Assembly (NCBI GenBank): GCA_016711285.1
Contig: JADJTG010000002.1
Location: 124,001-188,000 of the forward strand
Reading direction: 5' to 3'
Length of the DNA: 64,000 nucleotides
Origin: Sphingobacteriales bacterium
GTDB lineage: Bacteria; Bacteroidota; Bacteroidia; Chitinophagales; UBA2359
Shown: piece by piece, positions 35,176 to 44,235 of the stretch
How the letters are laid out: every line of letters begins with the position of its first letter
Numbering within the stretch: the stretch's first letter is position 1
Notes under the pieces: generated by a model
What the model was told of the DNA's origin: nothing
The model's input: the letters and a program-made list of their open reading frames with translations, nothing else
Database searches by the model: none
Translations under genes and position numbers: made by a program

Positions 35176-36636
35176 TCAATGCTGATTCAATATTCCATTT
35201 ACAAACTCCACCCACTTGTGTTGAGGAATACTTTTGTCTATATAATAATCGGGCTGTATTCCTTTTTCATCAATAGTCATTTCAGGAATTCGCATACTTT
35301 TTGAAATTGAATATGCCAGCTTAAATCCTTTGCAGGGTGAATCCACGATGTGCATATTAGAAATATCCAGAACACCTGCGGTTGTAGTGCCAAACAATTT
35401 TACTTTTTTACTTTGTTTTGCTGCCAATAAAAATTGCTCTGCCGTACTCCCATTTTTTTCATTAATAATAATACCGACATTTTTCGGATAATCATAAATT
35501 GTTTTCAGGGTATCAATGCCAACGATGGTTTCGTTTAAATTAACAAATTGTCCGAGTTGCTTTTCTAATTTATCGTATGATTCTTTTGCCCATTTTTTGC
35601 CTACTTCATCAAATCCATATTCGGGTTTGTTGATAAAATCCAACATTCTTTGGTTGTTCAACTTGGTAGAATAAAATGCTGCACCGACCGTTCGGATAGG
35701 GTTTGTGTAAATAAATGGAAGAATTTCCTCATAGCTGTCATCACTGCCGCCGCCGTTATTGCGTATGTCAATGATTAAATTTTCGGTTTGTAATATTTTT
35801 TCTTTGTTCTTTAAAATTACGCTGTCAATATCCTTTTTAGCCGCCATATCAAAAGTTGGTATTCTCAAAATCAGCGTATTTTCGTTGAATGTTTCAACAA
35901 GAGGTTCTTCGGAGGTCAATAATCTGAAATAATCGTCTAATTGTTTATTGGTCGGTATAGCCGGACTTAATCTTTTATAGATAAATTCACCGATTTGAAG
36001 ATAGTTGTCGTCTAAGAGTTCTGCCGAATTAATTTTTTTTGATGATTTGTCGCGCAAATAATAGGTGGCGTTTATTTGTTGTTCTTCCTTAACAATTTTC
36101 AATTTTACTTGTCCTTTTTTCCAAGATTCCACCTCCGATTCCACAATAAATCCGATATATGAGTTTCCTTCTTTTTTAATGCCTATTTTATAGGGTTTTG
36201 CCTCCCAAATACCTTCATAATCCAATTCTTTTTTGCCATTCAAATATTTTTCAAATTCCGGCAAATCAACATTCAGAGTTTCCCATTGGTCGGCTTTGCT
36301 TTCGGGTTTTTCTGTATTTGCTGTTGCTCCGTTTTCATCGTTATTTGTTAATATAACGCCGAGATGCCCTTTTCTGAAAAACCATAACCACTCATTGAGT
36401 ACCTGAGCGCAATCTTGTTTATTGCTGTTTGCCGATTTTATTTTCGGCAAAAACAAAGCATTGTAGCTATTGTATTCCTGTTTGCCTTTTTTGTCAATTA
36501 CATACTGAAAACCGGCATCGTTTTCTTCAAAAGTTTTTTTCACCCACTCAAAAGTCTGTTCGCAATTACAATCTTGTGCATAAGTGGCGGCAGAAATAAA
36601 AATAAGAAACAAAAAAAATTTTAATGTCGGCATCAT
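35176..36636 (-). CDS. S41-family (C-terminal processing/tricorn-like) serine peptidase, exported
   Basis: 486 aa. Signal peptide MMPTLKFFLFLIFISAATYAQ; N-terminal helical and beta region; S41 domain from about residue 255 with NLIIDIRNNGGGSDDSYEEILPF and the nucleophile Ser in NGSTAEQFLLAAKQ (near residue 397), then GTTTAG and KGIQPDYYID. No PDZ domain is evident. The usual catalytic Lys following the nucleophile helix is not placed as in CtpA, so activity is likely but the mechanism may be of the tricorn Ser-His type. Periplasmic or surface role unknown. Confidence 0.86.
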   Translation of the reverse strand: MMPTLKFFLFLIFISAATYAQDCNCEQTFEWVKKTFEENDAGFQYVIDKKGKQEYNSYNALFLPKIKSANSNKQDCAQVLNEWLWFFRKGHLGVILTNNDENGATANTEKPESKADQWETLNVDLPEFEKYLNGKKELDYEGIWEAKPYKIGIKKEGNSYIGFIVESEVESWKKGQVKLKIVKEEQQINATYYLRDKSSKKINSAELLDDNYLQIGEFIYKRLSPAIPTNKQLDDYFRLLTSEEPLVETFNENTLILRIPTFDMAAKKDIDSVILKNKEKILQTENLIIDIRNNGGGSDDSYEEILPFIYTNPIRTVGAAFYSTKLNNQRMLDFINKPEYGFDEVGKKWAKESYDKLEKQLGQFVNLNETIVGIDTLKTIYDYPKNVGIIINEKNGSTAEQFLLAAKQSKKVKLFGTTTAGVLDISNMHIVDSPCKGFKLAYSISKSMRIPEMTIDEKGIQPDYYIDKSIPQHKWVEFVNGILNQH

Positions 36637-36746
36637 TGTCTTTGCTTTTTTGGTTAAAAATATTTGGTATAAATGTATGAAAAATTAAATGTATTTGAAA
36701 AATTTTAAAAATTAAGACATTTGATACAAATCCCCCAAAAGAATAA

Positions 36747-36791
36747 GCACCAAAAGTGTTGTTTTTTTTTAGAAAAAAATACTTTTGGTGC
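36747..36791. repeat. Long hairpin in the HAD-S41 gap
   Basis: GCACCAAAAGT (36747-36757) and ACTTTTGGTGC (36781-36791) are perfect 11-bp arms; the T run and A run between them extend the stem. It is the main structure in the 320-bp gap 36637-36956 and could terminate the HAD transcript (minus strand), though a clean U tract is lacking. Confidence 0.65.
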
Positions 36792-36956
36792 GAAATATAT
36801 CTAATTTTTTGTAGCTATTTTCCTGTAAAGTGCTGTTTTTTTTACAAAAAACACGTTCTTTATTGAGTGATTTAAGATTAACTCAATCCCAAAAAACGCA
36901 ATTAGTTGGTGAATACCCAATTTCTGACACTTTTAATATATTAACATCAGGTGCGG

Positions 36957-37589
36957 CTACTCATTAAAATTCGGCGCGCTGATGCTCATTTTTTCCATAT
37001 AATCGCTGATAACTTCGGGTGTTTGTACCCACACCGCCACCATACCTGCCATACGCGCACCCTTGATATTTTGAGGCAAATCGTCAAAATACAATATTTG
37101 TTGCGGCGGCACTTTCCATTGTTCGGCAACTTGCTTAAAAATAGCAGGGTCGGGTTTTATCATTCCTAAATGATGTGAGCAAAATATATCGTCAAAATAT
37201 TCCATTAAATGGCGGTAAGCTCCCATAAATATTTTTTCGTGGGTGATGTTGGTATTGCTGAGTGCGCCCAATACGGCTCCCTGCCGTTTGAGTTGGCGAA
37301 GCCCGCTCTCCACAAAAGGAAAAGCATCGCCGTAAATGGCATTCCAGCCCCAAAAAAACTCGTGCCGCGACAGACTGATTTGCAACATATCGCTCAATGA
37401 TGCCCTGAATTCGTCTTCGCTGCAAGCTCCGCGCTCAAAACGGCGGTGCTCCTCCCCCAAACGATAGCGTTGGCGCAAATCCTCCACTGCTACGCCTTTG
37501 CGCTCTGCCCAGTAAGCCAGCGGTTTCTGCATATCAATGGCAAAAAGGGTATTTCCCAAATCAAAAAGAAAATGACGAATACGGCTCAT
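36957..37589 (-). CDS. HAD-superfamily hydrolase (subfamily IA)
   Basis: 210 aa. Motif I FDLGNTLF, with the usual second Asp replaced by Gly as in YihX-type phosphatases; motif II LSNTN; motif III Lys in GMIKPDPAIF; motif IV YFDDLPQN. Cap domain at about 15-80. Probably a small-molecule phosphatase; substrate unknown. It starts 45 bp after the stop of the YncE-like gene on the same strand. Confidence 0.9.
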   Translation of the reverse strand: MSRIRHFLFDLGNTLFAIDMQKPLAYWAERKGVAVEDLRQRYRLGEEHRRFERGACSEDEFRASLSDMLQISLSRHEFFWGWNAIYGDAFPFVESGLRQLKRQGAVLGALSNTNITHEKIFMGAYRHLMEYFDDIFCSHHLGMIKPDPAIFKQVAEQWKVPPQQILYFDDLPQNIKGARMAGMVAVWVQTPEVISDYMEKMSISAPNFNE

Positions 37590-37634
37590 ACAGGAGTGAT
37601 GAGTGAGGGTTTTTGAATGATAAGTTGTTGATAA

Positions 37635-38677
37635 TTAAGGCAAAAAATAAATATCACCCGGAATAATGCCCACCTGAAAAGTATCGATAGGTACTCCCTG
37701 TGCCGACAAACGATATACTTTTCCTTTTTGCTGAAAATCAAGTGCATCGCTCACATATATTTCGCCGTTGGCAGCATTGCAAGCCAGCGAGTAGAGTGTG
37801 CCGCCGGCGGAGGAAAAGAAAGGTGTATTGGCGGAGGTGCTATCTACATGCACTTCATATACTGCATCATTGATAAAATACAATTTATCGCCTGCGGCAT
37901 TGATAGCCAGCTCATCAGGATAGGAGTTGTCGGAAAACCCAAAGTTTAGTATTTGCTTCGTGTTTAAATCTACACGTTGGAGGAGGGGTACATTTTCCAA
38001 AAAATAATTATAAGCGCAGAGCACCCACAATTTTCCGTTTTTATCTATTTGTAGTTGTGCTGCACCCGCCCCCACAGTAAGGCTGTCGCTGAGGTTTTCA
38101 GTGGCGGTATCAAATACATACACTTTGTTGCCGCCATAGTTGGCGATATAGATTTTGCCGTCGTGAAGCAACATTTTTTCGGTGCTTCCTTGTGTGGGAA
38201 TGGTTTTAATGATGCTGTTGTTGTTTAAATCCAACAAAGATAGATGGTTGCTGTTGCTGCTCACCAAGGCTTTGGCGTTGCCGAAACCCTGTAAGTAGCG
38301 CGGCGCAGCCACACCGCTGATGGTGGCGACAGAAACGGCAGTGAGTGGATCTAATACTTCTATTTTGGACGAATTATTGACCACTGCATAAATTTTATTA
38401 TTGAATTTTGTCACCGACTGGCATACATCGCCGAGCGGACGATTGTCGTTGGCGGCGGCAAAAACATCTTCGGTGGCGGTAGCGGTATTGGGATTATAAT
38501 GAGAAATAGATGCAGTACCTGCTCCGAAATTTCCTTCGTTGGCGATGAGTACGCCACTGCTCACATTAAAAGTCCCCGAATTGGGGTCGGGTGTATCTTT
38601 GTGTTCGCAGGCGGTACTTGCCCACAAATAAATGAACGTGCAAAAAGGCAGCAGCAGATTTTTTTCATTCGTATCAT
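37635..38677 (-). CDS. YncE/DUF5074-type beta-propeller lipoprotein with one-base frameshift
   Basis: About 345 aa. Repeated blade strands: GVLIANEGNFGAGTASISHYN, KIYAVVNNSSKIEVLD, ALVSSNSNHLSLLDLNN, KIYIANYGGNKVYVFD, KLWVLCAYN, KLYFINDAVYEV, EIYVSDALDF. Without correction the frame begins only at a TTG (38627) inside the signal peptide. A run of seven T on the plus strand (38659-38665) becomes in-frame with eight, giving ATG at 38668 or 38677 and a proper lipoprotein signal (MKKNLLLPFCTFIYLWASTAC). Surface or periplasmic binding role; such proteins often accompany TonB receptors, but none is adjacent. Confidence 0.82.
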
Positions 38678-38809
38678 ATTATATTTTTTATAAAAAAATG
38701 CGAACAATGTGCGATATATACTTAACATTCACTTCCTTATATCCACTTTTTCGGAGATTTTGAGCTTCCGAATAATTGATGAAAAATGAAATTTTTGAAG
38801 AAAAATTTT

Positions 38810-39619
38810 TTAATAAGCAGGACTCCACCACGCATACAGCATTGCCAGCGCACCGACAGCAAAACAATAGTAGGCGAAATAATCAATTTTGGCGGCTTTT
38901 ACCAACTTAAACATCACCTTGCACGCCCACATACCCGTAATAAATGCTACTACAAAACTGATGGTATAGGGCACAAAATTTACGGAGGCGGTGAGCGATT
39001 GTTCGGCGGTAAATGCCTTGATGCCTTTGAGCAAAGCAGCCCCCGACAAAGGAATGAGCAACATCAAAAAAGAAAACCTTGCGGCTTGCTCGCGCTCTAT
39101 GCCCATTGCCAGTGCCAAAGAAATAGTACTGCCCGAGCGCGAAATACCCGGCAGCACCGCCACCGTTTGCGCTATGCCCATCAAAAAAGATTTTATCGGC
39201 GTTACACTTCCGTTGCCGTGTTTGTTGAGGCGCGACAAGAGCAAAATAAATCCATTGACAAAAAGCAACAAACCCACCAGCATCAGCCTGCCCTGAAACA
39301 GCGCATTGATTTGCTCTTCGTAGAGCAAGCCCACCACACCCACCGGCACAGCCGACAGCAACAGCAGCAGCATATAATATTGCCGCGAACTCAAAGGTTT
39401 GTCAAAAATACCTTGCAGTAGATAAGCAATATCGCGGCGCATTACTACAAAAATGCTCAGTAAAGTAGCAAAATGCACCAATAAAGTAAGTGTCAAGTCG
39501 TTGGAGGCATCTAAGCCGAGAAAAATTTTTGCCAACTCCAAATGTCCGTCGCTGCTGATAGGGATAAATTCGGTAATGCCTTGTATTAATCCAATAACAA
39601 TTGCTTCTAAATTGCTCAT
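38810..39619 (-). CDS. uppP: Undecaprenyl-diphosphate phosphatase
   Basis: Recycles the C55 lipid carrier of peptidoglycan and glycan export; bacitracin resistance protein family. 269 aa from ATG 39619 (MSNLEAIVIGLIQGITEF); a longer start exists but adds a non-conserved stretch. Motif 1 GLIQGITEFIPISSDGHLELA (Ser-Asp-Gly-His where many have Ser-Thr-Gly-His) and motif 2 LPGISRSGSTISLALAMG; eight membrane helices. It follows the DUF3098 gene on the same strand, a common Bacteroidota arrangement. Confidence 0.95.
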   Translation of the reverse strand: MSNLEAIVIGLIQGITEFIPISSDGHLELAKIFLGLDASNDLTLTLLVHFATLLSIFVVMRRDIAYLLQGIFDKPLSSRQYYMLLLLLSAVPVGVVGLLYEEQINALFQGRLMLVGLLLFVNGFILLLSRLNKHGNGSVTPIKSFLMGIAQTVAVLPGISRSGSTISLALAMGIEREQAARFSFLMLLIPLSGAALLKGIKAFTAEQSLTASVNFVPYTISFVVAFITGMWACKVMFKLVKAAKIDYFAYYCFAVGALAMLYAWWSPAY

Positions 39620-39702
39620 CAAAGGGGATTTTGTAAAAAAAACGCCGCAACACAAAGGGAGCAGCCATAAAAAAGATTAAGCTAAAAAAAAAGAGAACCT
39701 CT

Positions 39703-39945
39703 TTAGCGGTCTTTCGGGTGGTATAAAATAGCTACAATTTGTACACCCAAGCCCAAAAGTACCAAAAAAGGAGCTAATACCGTAGCGCGAAAACCGTAGA
39801 GATTTTCGGCATCATACACATTGGGGTCGGGATTGACGGGAACGTTCATTACCAAAAAGCCGAGCAGCATCAGTACAACGCCTGCTATCACCAAATAAAA
39901 ATTTTGGCGGTGAAATAAAAAATGATGTTGATATTTTTCTTTCAT
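39703..39945 (-). CDS. DUF3098 small membrane protein
   Basis: 80 aa with two membrane helices (FYLVIAGVVLMLLGFLVM and VLAPFLVLLGLGVQIVAIL). The FHRQNFYLVIAG start and the MNVPVNPDPN loop match DUF3098, usually found between ftsX and uppP in Bacteroidota. Here uppP follows at 83 bp, but no ftsX is upstream. Function unknown, probably envelope-related. Confidence 0.85.
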   Translation of the reverse strand: MKEKYQHHFLFHRQNFYLVIAGVVLMLLGFLVMNVPVNPDPNVYDAENLYGFRATVLAPFLVLLGLGVQIVAILYHPKDR

Positions 39946-40125
39946 CGTTTTTATAATGTATAGATTGCTTGTATGCAGAACATAAATATTTCGGATAAAT
40001 ATTGGTTATTTACCTTGTTTTCCAAGCGCGAAGGTACAGCAATAATTGTACTTTTTAATGTATCAGGAAGATATTTCCTTTTTTTAAGTTTTTTTTTATA
40101 AAAAAGAAATATATGTGTTCCCAAA

Positions 40126-41208
40126 TTATTTTTGCGCTCGCCACACTAAATACAGGCTAATAATACCAAAAAAGATATTGGGCACATACACGGCAATCAG
40201 GGGCGGCAAGCCGGCGTGGGTAGAGAAGGTGGTGCTGAACTGAAGCATAATTACATAGAGGCTGCTCAATGCAATGCCTGTAAATAAATGTACACCCAAG
40301 CCGCCGCGTACCTTGCGCGAAGCAATGGAATAGCCCATAATAGTAAGGATAAAAGTAGCCAAAGGTGTGGCAGTGCGGCGGTAGCGTTCTACTATAAAGA
40401 GTTCTAAATTTTTCGCACCTTTTTCCTGTTCGCTCACGATGTATTCGTTGAGTTCGGGCGTACTCATCGTTTCTTTGAGGTATTTTTTCTGCCCGAAATC
40501 TTCCGGTTTCAGCAGCAGGGTGGTGTCTTTTTTGTCGCCCGACAGCAGTTGCTCCTCCAAACCGTTGATGCTGCGCGAAAACCAATTATAGAGTGTCCAA
40601 GTGCCTTTATCTTCGTGGTATTTGATGCGGTCTGCCATCAATTTGTAGGTAAGTTCTTTGTTGTCGTTGAATTTTTCGAGTGCGAAGCGGCGTGCCGTAC
40701 TATCCTGCACCGTGAAGCCACTGACATAGATGTAGGTGTTTTTGTCTATTTTGAGATGCACATTACGCTCGTTTTCGCTGTATTTGCTTTTGAGGTATTT
40801 AAAAATAAACTCATTGGCGCGGGTATTGGCTTGTGGCACTAAATAGTGATTGGCATACATTTGCAACGCAAACAACAAGGCAGCGGCTATCATATAAGGC
40901 ACAAAAAGTACTCTGTAAAAACTCACGCCGCCGTTGGTAACAGAAATGATTTCGGAGCGCGAAGCCATTTGCGAAGTAAAAAATATCACCGCTATAAAAA
41001 TAAAAAGCGGCGACAGCATAAACACGATATTGGGGATAAAATTGAGGTAATACTGAAAAATTATCTCTTGCATAGAAGCCCCTTTATCAATGAAATCATC
41101 AATTTTTTCCGAAACATCTACTACCACCGAAATAGCAGCAAAGAGCAACACCGTGAAAAAGAAAGTGCCCAAAAATTTTTTGATGATGTATAAATCTAAA
41201 ATTTTCAA
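40126..41208 (-). CDS. LptF/LptG-family lipopolysaccharide export permease
   Basis: Membrane component of the Lpt ABC exporter that extracts LPS from the inner membrane. 360 aa: helices near the N-terminus (LDLYIIKKFLGTFFFTVLLFAAISVVVDV), a large periplasmic beta-jellyroll (about 110-260), and three C-terminal helices (RRTATPLATFILTIMGYSIASRKVRGG). I choose TTG 41208 (LKILDLYIIKKF) because this is the conserved start of the family and because a TACCTTTG promoter box covers 41257-41264, so the longer frame beginning at 41259 would start inside the promoter. Confidence 0.9.
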   Translation of the reverse strand: MKILDLYIIKKFLGTFFFTVLLFAAISVVVDVSEKIDDFIDKGASMQEIIFQYYLNFIPNIVFMLSPLFIFIAVIFFTSQMASRSEIISVTNGGVSFYRVLFVPYMIAAALLFALQMYANHYLVPQANTRANEFIFKYLKSKYSENERNVHLKIDKNTYIYVSGFTVQDSTARRFALEKFNDNKELTYKLMADRIKYHEDKGTWTLYNWFSRSINGLEEQLLSGDKKDTTLLLKPEDFGQKKYLKETMSTPELNEYIVSEQEKGAKNLELFIVERYRRTATPLATFILTIMGYSIASRKVRGGLGVHLFTGIALSSLYVIMLQFSTTFSTHAGLPPLIAVYVPNIFFGIISLYLVWRAQK

Positions 41209-41256
41209 AGAAAAAACAAAATTAAACAGCAGATAAAAACAATTTAAAAACGGGAG

Positions 41257-41264
41257 CAAAGGTA
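41257..41264 (-). promoter_or_regulatory. -7 promoter box of the LptF/G gene
   Basis: TACCTTTG on the minus strand matches TAnnTTTG, 48 bp before the chosen TTG start. It overlaps the upstream alternative start, which it therefore argues against. Confidence 0.5.
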
Positions 41265-41373
41265 GAAAGGTAGCTCCAATAATTAGGTACTGAGCAAATT
41301 TTTATTTTCTCCGAAAGGTATCATTCGATTTTTACCGAACTTTTTGAATATCACATATTTTTTATGTTCGGAT

Positions 41374-42468
41374 TTATTGGTGAATGAGCAACTTCTGACG
41401 GTGTAAAATTTTTTCGGGGTATTCGGAGCTTGCAATTTCCAATAGATATAAGCCTGTATTCAGCAACTCAATATTGATATAAGGCGCAGAGATATTTTGT
41501 TGCAATGCCGTTTTTCCCTGCATATCCGTCAATCGCAACACCTTGCCCGTTGCCGCCGCCGGACACTGCAAAAGGTGCTGCTTGCCCACAACCGGATTGG
41601 AAAATACATAATCGGGGTGCTGAACAAGGGCAGATAACGCATCTATTTCGGTGGTGTTGGCATCGCATATATCCAACGGAATTTCCTGCCCCTGCGCATT
41701 AATGCCGCGCACTTGATCTATCTCAAACAATAAAGCCTCGCCACTGATATTGTCAATCGTCACCACATCTAAATACGCCACATTGCCGAAGCCGCCTGTT
41801 CCATTTTGGTCGGTGCGCACATAAGCGACTTCTATACGTCCTTCGTCATCAAAATATTTTACAAACTTCAATTGGTCGGGAATAGAAATGCCGTTAAAAA
41901 ACCAGCCTTCCTCATAAGGGTAAAAGTTGATGCTTTCAAATTTGGTATTGTCGTAATACACATTAAAAGCGAAGCCGTAAATATCATTAGCGGGCAAAGC
42001 TGCCGTACCGATTTTTACATCTACAAAATAATGTGTGGCTGCCTGTGGATTTTCAATGGCATCGATACATATCGGCGGCGCACCATCGGCGGTGGCGTAT
42101 GCCGCTTCGCTGTTTTTGCCCACGGTGTAGTTGTAATTGATGGCAATGGCGAGCGCATCTTCGTTTATGTCAATAATACCATCTCCGTTGCAGTCGGCGT
42201 GTTTGTAGTTGGTGCCGTCTGCAAAATTTTGCGTCCAGTCGGTGGCTTCGTAACCCTGAAAAACGGTACTGACCTCAGCACGCGGCACTCCACTGCTGCC
42301 GTAGCCGATACCTATATTAAATACGTCATATTTATTTATAATGCCATCGTGGTTAGAATCACCCGGAAACACACAGTCGGCGGAGAGTTCTTCGCATTGT
42401 GCATAGAGTTGCTGAACAAAAAAGCCCTGCAAACACAAAAACACAAATAAGTTTCGAAGAAATAACAT
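41374..42468 (-). CDS. Secreted cohesin/dockerin-like protein with type IX sorting domain
   Basis: 364 aa. Signal peptide to about LYAQC. Two dockerin-like calcium loops, PGDSNHDGIINKYDVFNIGIGYG and DCNGDGIIDINEDALAIAINYN (about 35-110), followed by a cohesin-like beta domain (YFVDVKIGTAALPANDIYGFAFNVYYDN...) and a C-terminal domain with VLRLTDMQGKTALQQ and NTGLYLLEI, the type A T9SS pattern, ending with KLLIHQ. Ca-binding and surface attachment are inferences from these domains. Monocistronic. Confidence 0.78.
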   Translation of the reverse strand: MLFLRNLFVFLCLQGFFVQQLYAQCEELSADCVFPGDSNHDGIINKYDVFNIGIGYGSSGVPRAEVSTVFQGYEATDWTQNFADGTNYKHADCNGDGIIDINEDALAIAINYNYTVGKNSEAAYATADGAPPICIDAIENPQAATHYFVDVKIGTAALPANDIYGFAFNVYYDNTKFESINFYPYEEGWFFNGISIPDQLKFVKYFDDEGRIEVAYVRTDQNGTGGFGNVAYLDVVTIDNISGEALLFEIDQVRGINAQGQEIPLDICDANTTEIDALSALVQHPDYVFSNPVVGKQHLLQCPAAATGKVLRLTDMQGKTALQQNISAPYINIELLNTGLYLLEIASSEYPEKILHRQKLLIHQ

Positions 42469-42599
42469 AGAAAAATTTTAATACGGTAATGAAGGATTAG
42501 CACTTATAAAACACAAAATTATAGTATTTTTATTTTACAAACGAAAATGATATTTTCATTATACAGATTTTAACATTTTTATCTTCGTTTTACAAAAAA

Positions 42600-44018
42600 A
42601 TGATCAACAACAATACACCTAAACTTTTTCGTTTATTAGCGCAACTTTCTGCCGACGAATGGAGTAATTTATTGTATTTTATCCATAGCAATTACCACTA
42701 TACGCGCCCCGAAGTGCAAAATTTATTAGAATATTTAAAGGTCGGTTTTCAAAAAAAAGAAGAACATTTTTTGAACAAAAGCGCAATATTTGCCCATATT
42801 TATCCCCAACGCCCTTTTCACGACAGCACTTTTCGTTTGCTTTTAAGCGATGCCGTCAAAACCCTTGAAACCTTTGCCGCCTTCGAGCAACTCAAATACG
42901 AAACGCATACCCGCGCTCAATTAAAATTGCGCTTTTTCAGAACGAAAAATACAGATAAAGAATACAAACAAATGTATCAGCACGAGCGCGAACTGCAAAA
43001 AAATCAAATAATTCAAGATGCGGCTTATTATAAAAATACTTTTGAACTAGAAGATGAGTATCGGCTTTATTTAGAAAAAACCTTTGTGCGCGAGCAAGAA
43101 AATTTTAAAGCGGCTTTGTTTTTTTTAGATGTTCATTATATCCTCAAAAAAATGCAGTTTGCCTGCGAAATCATCAACCACCACCAAATTATAGCCGGAG
43201 ACAATACAATATGGCTGCTTGATGCACTCCTCAAAGAACTCCATCTTCAGGGCGATTATTTGCAGTTTCCTATCGTCAATATTTATTATCACATCTACCA
43301 AATGCTCACCGACACCGGGCAACAAGATCATTATTTTACCATACTCAAAGATATGCTGCAAGCAGCAAGCGGCAGTATCGGGGCTTATGAGCTACGCGAT
43401 ATGTATTTTTATATGATGAATTTTTGTACCCGACAAATCAATGCAGGACGACGGGAGTATCTGCGGGAAATTTTCGGATTGTACCAAATTACACTCAACA
43501 ACCGACTGATTTTTCAAGATAAATACTTGTCGCCTTGGCATTACAAAAATATCAGCACAGTGGCTCTGCTGCTCGGCGAATTTGATTGGGTGAAAGATTT
43601 TATAAAGACCTACCGACAGCATCTAAGCGAAGAATTTGCCGACAATGCCTATACCTACAATCTGGCGCGCTACCATTTTTATACCAAAGCCTACAAAAAA
43701 ACCATTCAGTTGCTGCACGGTGTGGAATATCAGGATGTTTTTTATGCCTTAGATAGCAAGTCGCTGCTCATCAAAACCTACTACCACCTCGACGAAACCG
43801 ATGCTTTGTTTTCGTTGATAGACAGTTTTAGGAAATTCCTGCACCGCAACAAACTCATCTCCGCCATTCAGCGCACCAATTATCTGAATATGCTGCGCTT
43901 TATCAATCGCTTGGTACTCATCAACCCGCGCGACCGCAAAAAACGTGCTGCCCTACGCCTGCAAATTGAAAACAGCAAACAAGTTGCCGATAAAACGTGG
44001 TTGCTGGCTCAATTATAA
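42600..44018 (+). CDS. Large helical Bacteroidota protein of unknown function
   Basis: 472 aa, all-helical, no signal peptide. Rich in Tyr/Phe/His/Gln, with TPR-like helical hairpins (YNLARYHFYTKAYKKTIQLLHGVEYQD, LLIKTYYHLDETDALFSLIDSFRKFL). The N-terminal 80 residues (KLFRLLAQLSADEWSNLLYFIHS) form a compact helical unit. I recognise the general type from Bacteroidota genomes, without function. It stands alone between divergent and convergent secreted-protein genes. TATCTTCG at 42580-42587, one mismatch from the -7 consensus, precedes it. Confidence 0.75.
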   Translation: MINNNTPKLFRLLAQLSADEWSNLLYFIHSNYHYTRPEVQNLLEYLKVGFQKKEEHFLNKSAIFAHIYPQRPFHDSTFRLLLSDAVKTLETFAAFEQLKYETHTRAQLKLRFFRTKNTDKEYKQMYQHERELQKNQIIQDAAYYKNTFELEDEYRLYLEKTFVREQENFKAALFFLDVHYILKKMQFACEIINHHQIIAGDNTIWLLDALLKELHLQGDYLQFPIVNIYYHIYQMLTDTGQQDHYFTILKDMLQAASGSIGAYELRDMYFYMMNFCTRQINAGRREYLREIFGLYQITLNNRLIFQDKYLSPWHYKNISTVALLLGEFDWVKDFIKTYRQHLSEEFADNAYTYNLARYHFYTKAYKKTIQLLHGVEYQDVFYALDSKSLLIKTYYHLDETDALFSLIDSFRKFLHRNKLISAIQRTNYLNMLRFINRLVLINPRDRKKRAALRLQIENSKQVADKTWLLAQL

Positions 44019-44235
44019 AATGGAGCAAAATTAAGTACACAAAATATTGATAATCAATTTTTTATGTGTTTTTATTGTATAAAAAACAATATTTTTAGAA
44101 GCTACAAACCGCAAAAAATGTACTTCTTAAAGGCTGTAGAGAGAGATAATTTTGTGCTATGATAAATAACAAGCAAGCATTTATCATAATTACATACATT
44201 TTTTACATCATTTCTCAAAAAAAAAATTGACAACA

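Noticed and set aside
38786..39421. Plus-strand 211-aa frame over uppP
   Set aside because: Low-complexity Arg/Gln/His-rich translation, antisense of an unmistakable uppP.
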